Positions 55,062-64,000 of a stretch of 64,000 nucleotides of DNA are shown in pieces. The notes under the pieces were generated by a model, which did not search any database, had not been told where the DNA came from, and saw only the letters and a list, made by a program, of their open reading frames with translations. Source of the stretch: UBA1563 sp041671545 (GTDB taxonomy: Bacteria > Bacteroidota > Ignavibacteria > Ignavibacteriales > Ignavibacteriaceae); the NCBI GenBank assembly GCA_041671545.1, contig JBAZBI010000004.1, positions 1 to 64,000 of the forward strand, written 5' to 3'. Both the position numbers and the translations under genes were made by a program. Within the stretch, counting starts at the first letter, position 1. Each line of letters opens with the position of its first letter.

Positions 55062-56159
55062 TTAAAAGTTAAAATCCTCAGGTTCGTTGTTAAGTTTCCT
55101 GCCGGTGAGAATTTCTTTCTGAACAATGTCTATCATTCTTCGAGTCCATTTAATATTTTTATCACTCTCATGGATTTCAAAGGCAAGCCCATCTTTTAGT
55201 CTGCGTAGATAATTTTTATAAGCAAGTTCAAGAGCAAGATAAACTTTCCTTTTAAGATAAAGGTTAGCTGTAGTAATTATGGCTCTTCTCCATTCATCAT
55301 TTGAAGAATCAAGTTGAATTTTTTCTTCTGCATATTTCAATGTTTCCAAAGCATCATTCAATTCTTCATCATCCTCATCTTCACCGGAAAAATGCATGCA
55401 TTTAGCATATTCAATTATTTTCGCAGCTTCAAACCTGGTTACAAAATCAAGGAGAATTTCTTCATTATAATAATCGAAAGAAGGGCGGGTGTCTATTTCG
55501 GTAGTAGGTTGTTGCGGCTCGGTAGTCGCTTCTTTGTAAAGATGATTCAATGTGCGATAATAATATTCTTTCTCATGCCTAATATTCGGAAGGTGCAGGT
55601 AAGGATTTCCACCGCGTCTGTTATTATAAAAGAGATACCATTCGGGCATTTCGCCGTCATCGTCATCATCTTCAACAGCCCTTTTATATTTATCATAATT
55701 CTGCCAGTCAAAAAAAGTAAACTGATATGGAACAACACTTAGATCGGCATTTTCGGTAAGGATATACTCTCTGTAAAGATCAAATTCTTCTTGGGTAATC
55801 GGAGGGATGAAGGGACAATTTTCAATTGCTTTTTCCCAATAATCAAAATCGTAACTAGTATTAATTTCGGGTATGTCAATTTGTTCAGCGCGCCATAAAC
55901 ATTGCAGATCGAATAACTTAACCTGTTGAATTTCCCAAAGTTTTTTCTCTGCAATATCAATGTATTTCAGCACCCTATCGCGTTCAATTTTTAGATAAAG
56001 CTCGCCATATTTAAACCATGATGCTTTCTCCCTCTTGTAATATTCTATAAACCGATCAATACTCGATTTTTCGTATTGCTCAAAGTATGCTTGATATTTG
56101 GGATTAGTGCGAAGATCATTCTCAATCTCTTTTTCAAGTTCAGCCTCGTTTATTTCCAT
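55062..56159 (-). CDS. Hypothetical protein, tandem family copy 3
   Basis: A 365-residue paralogue. Its first 22 residues are identical to copy 1 and its 3' end is identical to both others. The middle diverges more: it has an acidic EDDDDGEMPEWYLFYNNRRGGNPYL segment where copies 1 and 2 differ in length. Conserved WYLFY and NPY positions may be structural. Three tandem copies plus a remnant at 51541 show repeated local amplification. Function unknown. Confidence 0.75.
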   Translation of the reverse strand: MEINEAELEKEIENDLRTNPKYQAYFEQYEKSSIDRFIEYYKREKASWFKYGELYLKIERDRVLKYIDIAEKKLWEIQQVKLFDLQCLWRAEQIDIPEINTSYDFDYWEKAIENCPFIPPITQEEFDLYREYILTENADLSVVPYQFTFFDWQNYDKYKRAVEDDDDDGEMPEWYLFYNNRRGGNPYLHLPNIRHEKEYYYRTLNHLYKEATTEPQQPTTEIDTRPSFDYYNEEILLDFVTRFEAAKIIEYAKCMHFSGEDEDDEELNDALETLKYAEEKIQLDSSNDEWRRAIITTANLYLKRKVYLALELAYKNYLRRLKDGLAFEIHESDKNIKWTRRMIDIVQKEILTGRKLNNEPEDFNF

Positions 56160-56365
56160 AACGTAACCCTATTTAGTTAATGGTTAAAATCTCTTAGAGG
56201 AAATTAAAAATAAAATGGTAAAATGCAAAGGCAGAAGTAGCGGGAGTGGACAGATGGCAGTGATCAGTCGGCAATTGCAGTTGGCAGTTGGCAATCAGCA
56301 GTCGGCAGTAAGCAGTGGCAGTATTTGTGAGATAGATTAGTTACAAAACTACTGACAACTAACCA
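56160..56365. repeat. Upstream repeat of copy 3 and cagttggca cluster
   Basis: Begins with the same sequence as 53683-53770, then a longer array of degenerate cagtcggca/cagttggca units (about 56250-56328). No gene. It probably holds the promoter of copy 3 near its start. Confidence 0.65.
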
Positions 56366-57235
56366 TTAAAACCCATATCTCACATTCAACACAGGATATA
56401 AAGTTACATTCGCGCCAGATTGGATTGGGTTAATGCGAACATTTACCGCTAAATCTTTATTAAAAGATATTGCCGACCAGACCGCATCCAGACCGGAAAG
56501 TAAATGATTAATATATATTCCGATCACAGCTTTGTCGGAAATGTTGTAGTAATCATTTGCTTTACCGCGCATCTTTGAGTAATCAAGAAAGTTCGGTGAG
56601 AGAATATGGAAATCGGTATCACCCTGGTTTGCATCATCCCATCCGTGGCTGTATTGTGGATACTTCCCTATCAATTCATAATATTGCTGATCACCGTGCT
56701 GCGGCAATGCGTGCGAATAACCGGAACCAAGAGCACGTTCAAGTCTGTTTAACTCCGAATGATTAACAGAACCATCACTGTTCATGACATAATAATCAGT
56801 TACGACTACATCTTTATTTATATTTGAAACGTTGTTGATAGTCCATTCCGCATACCGTTTTATCGACCAATGCCCATCAGCATATTGTTGAAATGTTGAA
56901 GTTTGGTTATCCCCTTTTTTGTTGTAAGCTAAGGCTACGGAAATAACTCCTACCTCCACCGCGGCAAAGATTGCGGCTTTCCAATAACTTTCCGTATAGA
57001 ATTCTCCCGCTCCGGGAAGAACTGCCGATAAAAGTCCCGCTATCAACGGTGATTTTTTATCAGGTGAATCGAATGCGATGGTATTTGTCTTTGCGGCTGA
57101 ATAATCAAAAAGCATCTTGGAATCTGCATGAAGATTGCCTGAAAGGTTCATTCGTTCACTCGACTTTAGTTGTGCGAAAGAAGTAGAACTTACAACTAAA
57201 AATATACTGACCATTATTAAAGAGAGTTTTTTCAT
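56366..57235 (-). CDS. DUF5683 outer-envelope protein
   Basis: A 289-residue exported protein: signal peptide about 1-21 (TSFAQ), then a DUF5683 region (about 58-110) with the diagnostic SPLIAGLLSAVLPGAGEFYTESYWKAAIFAAVE hydrophobic segment. The C-terminus ends in aromatic Phe (NVRYGF), which suggests outer-membrane insertion. The role is unknown; it is common in Bacteroidota beside envelope and secretion genes. It follows the gluzincin gene on the same strand by 97 bases. Confidence 0.8.
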   Translation of the reverse strand: MKKLSLIMVSIFLVVSSTSFAQLKSSERMNLSGNLHADSKMLFDYSAAKTNTIAFDSPDKKSPLIAGLLSAVLPGAGEFYTESYWKAAIFAAVEVGVISVALAYNKKGDNQTSTFQQYADGHWSIKRYAEWTINNVSNINKDVVVTDYYVMNSDGSVNHSELNRLERALGSGYSHALPQHGDQQYYELIGKYPQYSHGWDDANQGDTDFHILSPNFLDYSKMRGKANDYYNISDKAVIGIYINHLLSGLDAVWSAISFNKDLAVNVRINPIQSGANVTLYPVLNVRYGF

Positions 57236-57311
57236 TTCACATGTCTATCTTTTGGAATTAAGAATACAGAAGTAAGAATAAAAAATATTGATATTTTGCT
57301 AAACTATTTTC

Positions 57312-57335
57312 CTACTGACTACTGACTACTGACTA
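57312..57335. repeat. Heptamer tandem repeat overlapping a stop codon
   Basis: ctactga is repeated three times (57312-57332) and followed by cta. That last triplet is the TAG stop of the minus-strand gene at 57333. Confidence 0.75.
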
Positions 57336-60300
57336 AAAATCAAATCCGAAAAGAATACCGCCGTAGAATCTCCACTCGCCACCATACTTAACGGTTTCAT
57401 CCCGAACATCTTTTGTAAATTTATCAAATCCGTAATTAGCGTTAAAGAATATACTCGTGGGAAATAAATAAAAAGAATTCAGCGCTATGCGGAGTTCAGC
57501 GCCAGCACCTTTCTTAAATGTTTTTCCAGCGGGAATCTTGTTCCCTGTCCATGCATTTCCAATATCGCCATAAACCGATACGAACATTTTATCAACGTAG
57601 AGATAACCGATTCGGCTATCAATATTTCGCCACAATGGAAAACGGTACGCAAGATTGATCCATAAAATTTCATTTCCGCTTATTGCATAGAATGGATAGG
57701 CTTTCATCCCAATTAGACCGCCGAGATAAAAATCGAAGAAGTCGGGTACACTTGGACCAAGAATGGAACCAGCTCTCACTTTAAGTGAAAGTGTATGACC
57801 CTTAAATAACTGAACATGTCCGTTGGTTACCAACTCAAGTTTATGATAATCAAATTTTCTGTATGTTGGAACTAATACTCCTCCCTCATTTTGATAAGTA
57901 CCGTCTGGATTGAAGCGGTTCATTTCATAATTGTATCTGAACTCAACATCAGAGCCAACAGGATTGATGTCGTTATCAATATAAACCTTCTTCGCATCAA
58001 AATTATATTTTAATTGGAAGTTACTTCCGATAAGATAAGTATCGTAATTAGTTGGATATAAATCCGAAGTTCCCGGGAAAATAAAACTTCCGATAGTCGC
58101 AGTATAACGGCTGTATGCAAAACGCAATTCCAATTGATGCGCGCGAGAAAAGATTCTATGCTTTGCCGCAACATCAACTTCAAATAAACTGTATGTTACA
58201 TCTGTTTTTATTATTGGAAGCTCTTCGATCGGTATATCAACATCTGCTTTACGGCTAATGTTAAAAATCTCAAGTGACATTTCCGGTTTCAAACCAAGCG
58301 CAGAAATGATCGGCAGTTTGTTGCGGTATTCAAAGGTCATAAAGAGATCGCGCTCTAAACGTGAATTGATTGAAGCGCCGGCAAAAAGAGAATAACGATT
58401 CAGCATATCACTTGAAGTAACGTACACACCCGGTTTAAGTTTTTCCAAAAACTTATTTGAAGTGTTGTAATTATCGTAACGAAGAAAAGGAAAGAACGTC
58501 AACTTCGAGAATGCACCGGAATATTTTTCGGGTTTGTAAACAGGCGTTTCAGTGTCAGTATAATGTGTAAGCTTGTTCAAGTCAAATTGAGAAATATCTC
58601 CATTCGGTTTATCTTCTCCAATCGGTGGATTATTCTTTCTTACATAAGATTGTTCAGCCAAAATATTTTTCTGATCATCTTTCTTTAGCAAAAATATTTT
58701 GTACCCGCTTGAAGTATAACCGCTGTAAGCAATGTTTCCCTTTTCATCCAACGAAGGCATGAAGGCGCCACCAAGAACGTTGGTAAGTTGTTTCGTTTCA
58801 TTCGTGGTTGTGTTCAACGTATAAAGATTATAAATGCCGGTCTTATCAGAAGCGTAAATTAAATTATTCTCTTTATCAAACACGGGATTCCGTTCGTCGT
58901 TTTCCGTTTGTAACAGAAAAGAAAACTTGCTGCCGTCTGTATTTACTTTGGCAATGTCGCGTCCGTTGGCGTATGAATAATCAAACACGACGAAGGAATT
59001 ATCGTTAGAGAATTTCGGGTTGTAAACTTGTTCGCCGTTTTGAAAGAAAGTAAGTTGATGAAAATTCTTTCCGTCAATATCAACCATACCAAGATTAGCA
59101 GTACCATCTTTTTGGAAAAGAAAGACAATGCTCTTCCCGTCGTTTGAAACCGCCGGTTGGTTAGCGCGTAAGTTATTTGTTAATCGTTTTTCATCTTCAG
59201 CAGCAACATCATAAATATAAAGATCATGAACGTTGTACCAATTCGGATTATCTTCTGAAAGTTTCGCATAAATTATTTTGTTTGTTCCCGGAATAAAATT
59301 AAACGTTGAACGAATTCCCGAAGTAATTTCTTTCTTCTCTTTCGTTTCTGTATTGTACTCATAAATTGATGAAGGGCTGAAATAATCGGATGACTGATTT
59401 GAAATGTAATAGATCTTCTTTCCATCACTTGAAAAGGTAGCATAAAAATTTCCAAAACCAAGTGAATCGATAAGCGAACCGGTGACAAGATTTTCAGAAA
59501 TCTTTTTAGTCCGATCTTTATATTCGCTGGTAACAAAAGTTATCCATTCATTATAAATTTCATCACCATCTTTACCGAGTACATCTTGAAAGGCGGCATC
59601 AATGGTAAAATTCTTAAGCTTACCAAGCGCTTTAGTAACTTCACGAAGTTTTGCTTCGCCATATTTTTGCGAAAGATAACGCGTTAACGCAAAACCGGAA
59701 TTATAAACCGATTCATTTCCCAAACTCGTCTTTTCAAAAACTCCCATTTGATTCCACGTCAGCATTTTCCCATCAAGCGCATAGCTGCGTAAGATCATGT
59801 CACGGTGGGCATCCCAATTATCATAATTGAATTCCTTCCGCATGTATTGCGCGGTTCCTTCCGCGAACCAGGCAGGCATATTAATTCCCGCAAGTGGATA
59901 AGAAACAATTACATTTGGAAATCCGTAGAGAATATCGGGGCGGCGTTCGTCTTCATAATTCAACATCTGCAAATAAATTGCCGGGACTCGCCTCGTTGCT
60001 TTCATGGCGGCTTGTATCTGCACCATGTGCGTAAACTCGTGAGAGATAACATTGCGCAGCCAATTGTGCGCGCCGCGAAGATCAAAATCGAGCGCGCTTG
60101 CCCAAATTTCAATTTTGTTATCGAAGAAATAGGTTGCGCCGTTTGAGTAGTCGTCCAAATCTTTTATAACAAAGTGAACGGTCTCTGGTTCATATTCATA
60201 AAGCGAAGTTATCGGCTGCCAGACTTCATCTAATATTTTTGTAATCACTCTCGCTGTCCGTTCGGCACCTTCGTGGTAGTGAACTACACAATGTTCTCCC

Positions 60301-60395
60301 TTGAGCGAATACCAATTCAATTCCGGGTGGAATTCAGTAAACTGCGGAAATGCAGTGGCGATAAATAAGATCAGAAAAAGGAAAATTTTTTTCAT
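57333..60395 (-). CDS. Gluzincin/PD40 beta-propeller/outer-membrane barrel fusion protein
   Basis: A 1020-residue exported protein. Signal peptide 1-18. A peptidase-MA-like domain carries the zinc motif HEFTH at 119-123 (VISHEFTHMVQIQ). A TolB/PD40-like propeller (about 300-590) has repeated blocks such as PAVSNDGKSIVFLFQ. The last about 370 residues look like a BamA/surface-antigen-type barrel (LGGLIGMKAYPFYAISGNEILW) ending in FGFDF. This combination is known from Bacteroidota and Chlorobi as Tol-like surface proteins of unknown role. It may process proteins at the outer membrane. Confidence 0.85.
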   Translation of the reverse strand: MKKIFLFLILFIATAFPQFTEFHPELNWYSLKGEHCVVHYHEGAERTARVITKILDEVWQPITSLYEYEPETVHFVIKDLDDYSNGATYFFDNKIEIWASALDFDLRGAHNWLRNVISHEFTHMVQIQAAMKATRRVPAIYLQMLNYEDERRPDILYGFPNVIVSYPLAGINMPAWFAEGTAQYMRKEFNYDNWDAHRDMILRSYALDGKMLTWNQMGVFEKTSLGNESVYNSGFALTRYLSQKYGEAKLREVTKALGKLKNFTIDAAFQDVLGKDGDEIYNEWITFVTSEYKDRTKKISENLVTGSLIDSLGFGNFYATFSSDGKKIYYISNQSSDYFSPSSIYEYNTETKEKKEITSGIRSTFNFIPGTNKIIYAKLSEDNPNWYNVHDLYIYDVAAEDEKRLTNNLRANQPAVSNDGKSIVFLFQKDGTANLGMVDIDGKNFHQLTFFQNGEQVYNPKFSNDNSFVVFDYSYANGRDIAKVNTDGSKFSFLLQTENDERNPVFDKENNLIYASDKTGIYNLYTLNTTTNETKQLTNVLGGAFMPSLDEKGNIAYSGYTSSGYKIFLLKKDDQKNILAEQSYVRKNNPPIGEDKPNGDISQFDLNKLTHYTDTETPVYKPEKYSGAFSKLTFFPFLRYDNYNTSNKFLEKLKPGVYVTSSDMLNRYSLFAGASINSRLERDLFMTFEYRNKLPIISALGLKPEMSLEIFNISRKADVDIPIEELPIIKTDVTYSLFEVDVAAKHRIFSRAHQLELRFAYSRYTATIGSFIFPGTSDLYPTNYDTYLIGSNFQLKYNFDAKKVYIDNDINPVGSDVEFRYNYEMNRFNPDGTYQNEGGVLVPTYRKFDYHKLELVTNGHVQLFKGHTLSLKVRAGSILGPSVPDFFDFYLGGLIGMKAYPFYAISGNEILWINLAYRFPLWRNIDSRIGYLYVDKMFVSVYGDIGNAWTGNKIPAGKTFKKGAGAELRIALNSFYLFPTSIFFNANYGFDKFTKDVRDETVKYGGEWRFYGGILFGFDF

Positions 60396-60494
60396 ATTTT
60401 AATTTCTAATGGGACGCGGATTTTTTATGATTGATTATGAACGGTTAAGATTTAAAACTTAAAACATCATAAACGATCTTAACAAATCTGCGTC

Positions 60495-63494
60495 CTATTT
60501 AACAATTGCAATTTTAATAATGGTTGATTCCGTTTTGCCGCTGTTTCCGGTTGCTTCTATGCGGGCAAAATAAACTCCGCTTTGGATGTTGTTAACGTTC
60601 CAGGTTGTTTCATTATCCATTCCGCCAATAGCTGTGTTGTTTAATTCGGCAACAAAGTCACCGGCTAAATCAAATATTTTAATATTGATCTTTGAATCTT
60701 CCGATACATAATAACGGATAAACGTTTGTCCATCATACACGGGATTGGGCCAGTTGTAGGCTTTGGTTTTGGGAAAGAATACAGGATTAGGATCATCAAC
60801 AACCCAACCTCCGTTAGAAGAACTATTATCCCAATCACCGTTTTCTTCTCCCCATGAAACAGCAAGTGCACTATATTCAGAAACTTGATAAACCGCGAAT
60901 GAGTTATCTCCAACAACTATACATTGATTATTATCTCGTGTGAGCATCATCGCAGAAATCGGTTCACCAAAAGAAATTGGAAAGCCATCTACAACTTTTC
61001 CGTTTTTTTTATTGATAGAAAAAATTCTGCCATCAATAGTTCCGGCAAAAAGTTCATCATTAGTTGTTAAAGGCAAACCTCTAAAACCCATACCCTTGGG
61101 ATCACGAATCGGAAAATTTTCAGCATAAGCACCGGTAATATTCCTTCCTTCAATTTCTTTTCCATTTGTGAAGAGAATATAATTGGCATCATCACCGAAA
61201 ATATTATCTAAGGAAAATGATTCTGGTGACTGTGGAATCGAAAATTGCGATATGAGATTTAAGTGTGCATCCATTACGCTAAATTTATTGTTCGAAAGTA
61301 AAACTGAAATTTCTTTTACATGTCTATCGGTTGTTTGGGCAATATCCACAATTTGATTGTCATTTACATATGAGTTAAATGTGGGCAACGAACTAACGAC
61401 GTTTCCCGAAATAAATGTGTTCCCGGAGTCTCCGGCAATTTTTGTAATTGGCAAATTTGTAAAAGGAACTTGATAAATTTCTTCAATTGAAAGGGAATCT
61501 TCATATACCATTGCGGAGACAATTTTACCTTTTGAATCGCCAAATTTTATTTCGCTTACAGTAATAAAGGGAGTTCTGAAACCACCTAAAGTTGAAATAG
61601 GAGGTGTAGTTATTGAATCAGTATAACTTTTTGAAAATATTTTCCGCTGATTTCCCAAATATGCTAAGACATTTATAGATGTAGAGTTACCGTCATTATA
61701 TATACCAACTAGATATATCTTGTTGGTATTTCCATGAATTAGAACCGGTTTATATGATGAAAAATTAATAGTGGAATCAAATAAGTTTCCGGCTTGGTCA
61801 TAAGAGTATAAGTTTTGATCTGAAAGTAAAAAATACTTTTGTTCCCCCGCCACCCATACAGATAAAACTTTGTTTTTAGAACCGACTTTCGGGAGTTTTT
61901 TTCTAAATATCGGTTTTACCACATCTCCGCCAAACTGAACATCAAAAGTCATTTGTGTGGAATTTGTTAGATCAGAGAAATTTTGAAAAGTAATTAGACT
62001 GTTTGCGCCGTCGTTCGCATTCGTGTTTGGACGAGTATCACTCGAAAATTTATTCTGATAAAGTTTTGAAGTGTTGGTTTTGAACCAAAGATCAAATTCC
62101 CATCCCTCGCCAACAACCTGATCGCCGAAAATTGTAGTGAATTGTTCCCCAATATCCTGCACGCCGTCAGCTTCTTCAACATCAACACCGCGGCGGGTTT
62201 TATCGCTGTTGATTTTATTCTCGGCAATCTTTTCATTTATGATTTTTTCATCAATGTGCCAAATGAGCAAACCGCTGCCGGGCAATGAATAATCATATTC
62301 ATCAACGCTCGTCGTTACTCCGGCAATCAATGTTTCAGGAATCGCTTCAAAGTAATCGTAATCTTTAATGGCAAATGTTTTTGTAACATCATTCCCATTT
62401 TGTTTAAGCGAAATTTTCAGTCCGTCTTGGTTAACATCTTTCTGTCTGTATTCAACTAAATAATACTCGCTTGCGTTTATCGGGATTTTATAAATCTGAT
62501 GCGAAGGGATTAAACTTGGCGCAATTGTATGCGTAAAGTTTCCAGCTTGTACTGGAATTTCTGTTGGTGTTTCCCATCCAAGAAAAATCTTTTCCCAGGC
62601 AGAAGGTTCCGGAGGAAAAAGTCCACGGTTGGCAAAAATAGATTGTCCATCCATCAAACCAAATTTTCCGATCGCGCTTAAGCCTGTGTTTGTATCGAAT
62701 AAATCCGGCAAACCTAAAAAGCTCGCGATGTTCGCTGCGATCAATCCGTTAATTGAAACTTGGAATAATGCAGTTTGCCCGAAAGAAGATATTTCTCTGT
62801 TCTCCGCTTGCGGCAGGATCATTGAATTAGTGATCTTAAAATTAGAACTACCGACTTGAATGCCGTCAAAGGAAGCGCCGAAATATTTTTGAAGTGAATT
62901 AAGTCCGAGATAGACGGAAGGTAAATCTTTTTCATTTCCAAGGCTGCCGGGGAGCGAAATATCTCGGCCAACCCCTGCATGAAAAATTGAGAAGAGATTG
63001 AAATCTGAAAAGTTAAAATTTGGATTTTGATCATCGACTAATGTCCAAACTTCTTTTAAGAATGCAGCCATCGCTGTAAAATCAGTTGAATTAATTGCAG
63101 GAGAATAATTTCTCATCGTTTTTGAAACTGTTATTATTTGAGGAAGAATCTGATAAACGACATTAGCTTTTCCAGTTGAAACTTTTGAAAAATAATTTTT
63201 AGCGAACTCAAGATGATTTGAAAAATATTGAGCGTCGTGCGGTAAAGGATCGATTATTTTATCGCCGTAACTTTTCTCATAAATCGAATTGAAAGTTCCG
63301 TCACCCGCAGTGTTATTGTCGGTATCTTTTTGAAACTCAACCATAACAGCGAGAATTTTAACCGAGTCAACCGAACTTCGGACGTCTGTTATTTGTTGCG
63401 GAAATGGATTTATTTTCCCTATAAAAGTTTGAGCAGAAAGACTGCCCAAACCAAAGACAAGAAGCGCTAAAAAATACTTTTTTATAAATTTCAT
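60495..63494 (-). CDS. M6-peptidase-like T9SS-secreted protein lacking the zinc motif
   Basis: A 999-residue protein. Signal peptide 1-21 (GSLSAQ). The N-terminal region (about 45-450) follows the immune-inhibitor-A/M6 pattern (VEFQKD, IFHAGVGRD, LGLPDLFDTNTG, SAWEKIFLGW). At the place of HExxH it reads AANIASF (residues 253-259), so the two His and the Glu are all replaced. A propeller-like middle and a C-terminal sorting domain (NWPNPVYDGQT, then SGVYFARIEATG) follow. It is probably a non-catalytic surface protein. It begins 6 bases after the PorV-like gene's stop, so the two are co-transcribed. Confidence 0.82.
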   Translation of the reverse strand: MKFIKKYFLALLVFGLGSLSAQTFIGKINPFPQQITDVRSSVDSVKILAVMVEFQKDTDNNTAGDGTFNSIYEKSYGDKIIDPLPHDAQYFSNHLEFAKNYFSKVSTGKANVVYQILPQIITVSKTMRNYSPAINSTDFTAMAAFLKEVWTLVDDQNPNFNFSDFNLFSIFHAGVGRDISLPGSLGNEKDLPSVYLGLNSLQKYFGASFDGIQVGSSNFKITNSMILPQAENREISSFGQTALFQVSINGLIAANIASFLGLPDLFDTNTGLSAIGKFGLMDGQSIFANRGLFPPEPSAWEKIFLGWETPTEIPVQAGNFTHTIAPSLIPSHQIYKIPINASEYYLVEYRQKDVNQDGLKISLKQNGNDVTKTFAIKDYDYFEAIPETLIAGVTTSVDEYDYSLPGSGLLIWHIDEKIINEKIAENKINSDKTRRGVDVEEADGVQDIGEQFTTIFGDQVVGEGWEFDLWFKTNTSKLYQNKFSSDTRPNTNANDGANSLITFQNFSDLTNSTQMTFDVQFGGDVVKPIFRKKLPKVGSKNKVLSVWVAGEQKYFLLSDQNLYSYDQAGNLFDSTINFSSYKPVLIHGNTNKIYLVGIYNDGNSTSINVLAYLGNQRKIFSKSYTDSITTPPISTLGGFRTPFITVSEIKFGDSKGKIVSAMVYEDSLSIEEIYQVPFTNLPITKIAGDSGNTFISGNVVSSLPTFNSYVNDNQIVDIAQTTDRHVKEISVLLSNNKFSVMDAHLNLISQFSIPQSPESFSLDNIFGDDANYILFTNGKEIEGRNITGAYAENFPIRDPKGMGFRGLPLTTNDELFAGTIDGRIFSINKKNGKVVDGFPISFGEPISAMMLTRDNNQCIVVGDNSFAVYQVSEYSALAVSWGEENGDWDNSSSNGGWVVDDPNPVFFPKTKAYNWPNPVYDGQTFIRYYVSEDSKINIKIFDLAGDFVAELNNTAIGGMDNETTWNVNNIQSGVYFARIEATGNSGKTESTIIKIAIVK

Positions 63495-63499
63495 TCAGA

Positions 63500-64000
63500 T
63501 TATAATCCCCGCGGCAAACCGTTAGATAAATCATCAACAGCATCCCAGCCGACCGAGAAAGTAAAACGAAGAGTGTTATCAAGCGGATGATTTTCACCGT
63601 TTTTGAAAATGCTGGTAGAAATGTAACTGAAATCGAATCCGTAAATATCGTATTTAATACCGGAGCCCAAGGTCATAAATTTTCTATTCCCATAAGAAGG
63701 GTCTTCATAAAAGAGACCTCCACGAACCGCAAACATAAAACCATCTCTCATGTTTCCGTACCAATATTCCATACCAATGGAAGTAACGATATCACGTAAT
63801 TCTTCTTTAAATGGTTTATTTGTCCATGATGAAAACAAAGCACGAAAAGGAGAATCAACTGTAGTTACAGTAGAGGTATCAGTCCCAACAATTTGTTCTT
63901 TTGTTAACTTGTTGACAAGCAGCTTACTAAAATCGAGTGTCCAGGTAAGTGAGTTGAATTCATCTTTCATCAAAACAGTTGCAAATCCTAAACGAAAATT
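63500..64000 (-). CDS. PorV/PorQ-family outer-membrane protein, partial
   Basis: The C-terminal 166 residues of a beta-barrel protein; the frame stays open to the window edge, so the start lies beyond 64000. The pattern (DIVTSIGMEYWYGNMRDGFMFAVRGGLFYEDPSYGNRKFMTLGSGIKYDIYGFDFSYI) fits the PorV/UPF0164 family. PorV carries T9SS cargo to the PorU sortase or attachment complex. Placement directly ahead of a T9SS cargo gene fits that job. PorV versus PorQ cannot be settled from the fragment. Confidence 0.75.
   Translation of the reverse strand, partial: NFRLGFATVLMKDEFNSLTWTLDFSKLLVNKLTKEQIVGTDTSTVTTVDSPFRALFSSWTNKPFKEELRDIVTSIGMEYWYGNMRDGFMFAVRGGLFYEDPSYGNRKFMTLGSGIKYDIYGFDFSYISTSIFKNGENHPLDNTLRFTFSVGWDAVDDLSNGLPRGL

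Overview
The window looks like a chromosomal segment of an AT-rich, Gram-negative member of the Bacteroidota/Ignavibacteriota side of the FCB group, most likely an Ignavibacteria-like organism. The evidence is several large secreted proteins with a C-terminal type IX secretion (T9SS) sorting domain built around the NFPNPFNP motif, a PorV/PorQ-like outer-membrane protein, TonB-dependent receptor architecture, DUF5683, DUF4920 and DUF2141 proteins, and a few TAnnTTTG-type promoter boxes. This placement is inferred from protein families; no rRNA is present.

Region 1 (1-7.3 kb) is accessory DNA. Small unrelated genes all lie on the + strand: a methyltransferase, small membrane proteins, an orphan XRE antitoxin-like regulator, two lipoproteins and an aspartate-racemase-like enzyme. 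They are separated by inverted-repeat sites that look like integron attC sites (1476-1684, 2102-2160, 4372-4679) and by dispersed non-coding repeats. I read this as a gene-cassette array with no integrase in view. A 42-bp tandem repeat opens the window.

Region 2 (7.7-16.9 kb) holds an AraC-type membrane regulator, a TonB-dependent receptor, and a MacAB-like efflux operon with one adaptor, one ATPase and two permeases.

Region 3 (17-39 kb) is mostly core genome. It has a CCA-adding-type nucleotidyltransferase, a tight minus-strand operon (PP2C phosphatase, Ser/Thr kinase with a propeller ectodomain, MurA, membrane gluzincin), tRNA-Leu(TAG), trigger factor and ClpP, a beta-lactamase-like hydrolase, two glycosyltransferases (GT4 and GT9), an M24 peptidase, a peroxiredoxin, two ABC-F ATPases, a PepSY-helix protein and a DUF4920 protein.

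Region 4 (39-51 kb) carries four large T9SS cargo proteins on the minus strand: a doubled CBM9-like protein, an endonuclease I, and two adhesin-like proteins. It also carries a DUF559 nuclease-like gene bordered by GC-rich palindromic repeats. All six copies of that palindrome that I found lie within 42.2-48.7 kb plus 49.1 kb. Two of them sit in frame inside the same loop of two T9SS proteins. This is the most unusual structure in the window.

Region 5 (51.5-64 kb) has a DUF4926 protein, a HicBA module whose hicA has a nonsense codon, and three tandem paralogues of an unrecognised 365-residue family plus a 3' remnant of a fourth. It ends with a cell-envelope cluster: DUF5683, a gluzincin/propeller/outer-membrane-barrel protein, an M6-like secreted protein that has lost its zinc motif, and the PorV-like protein running off the end.
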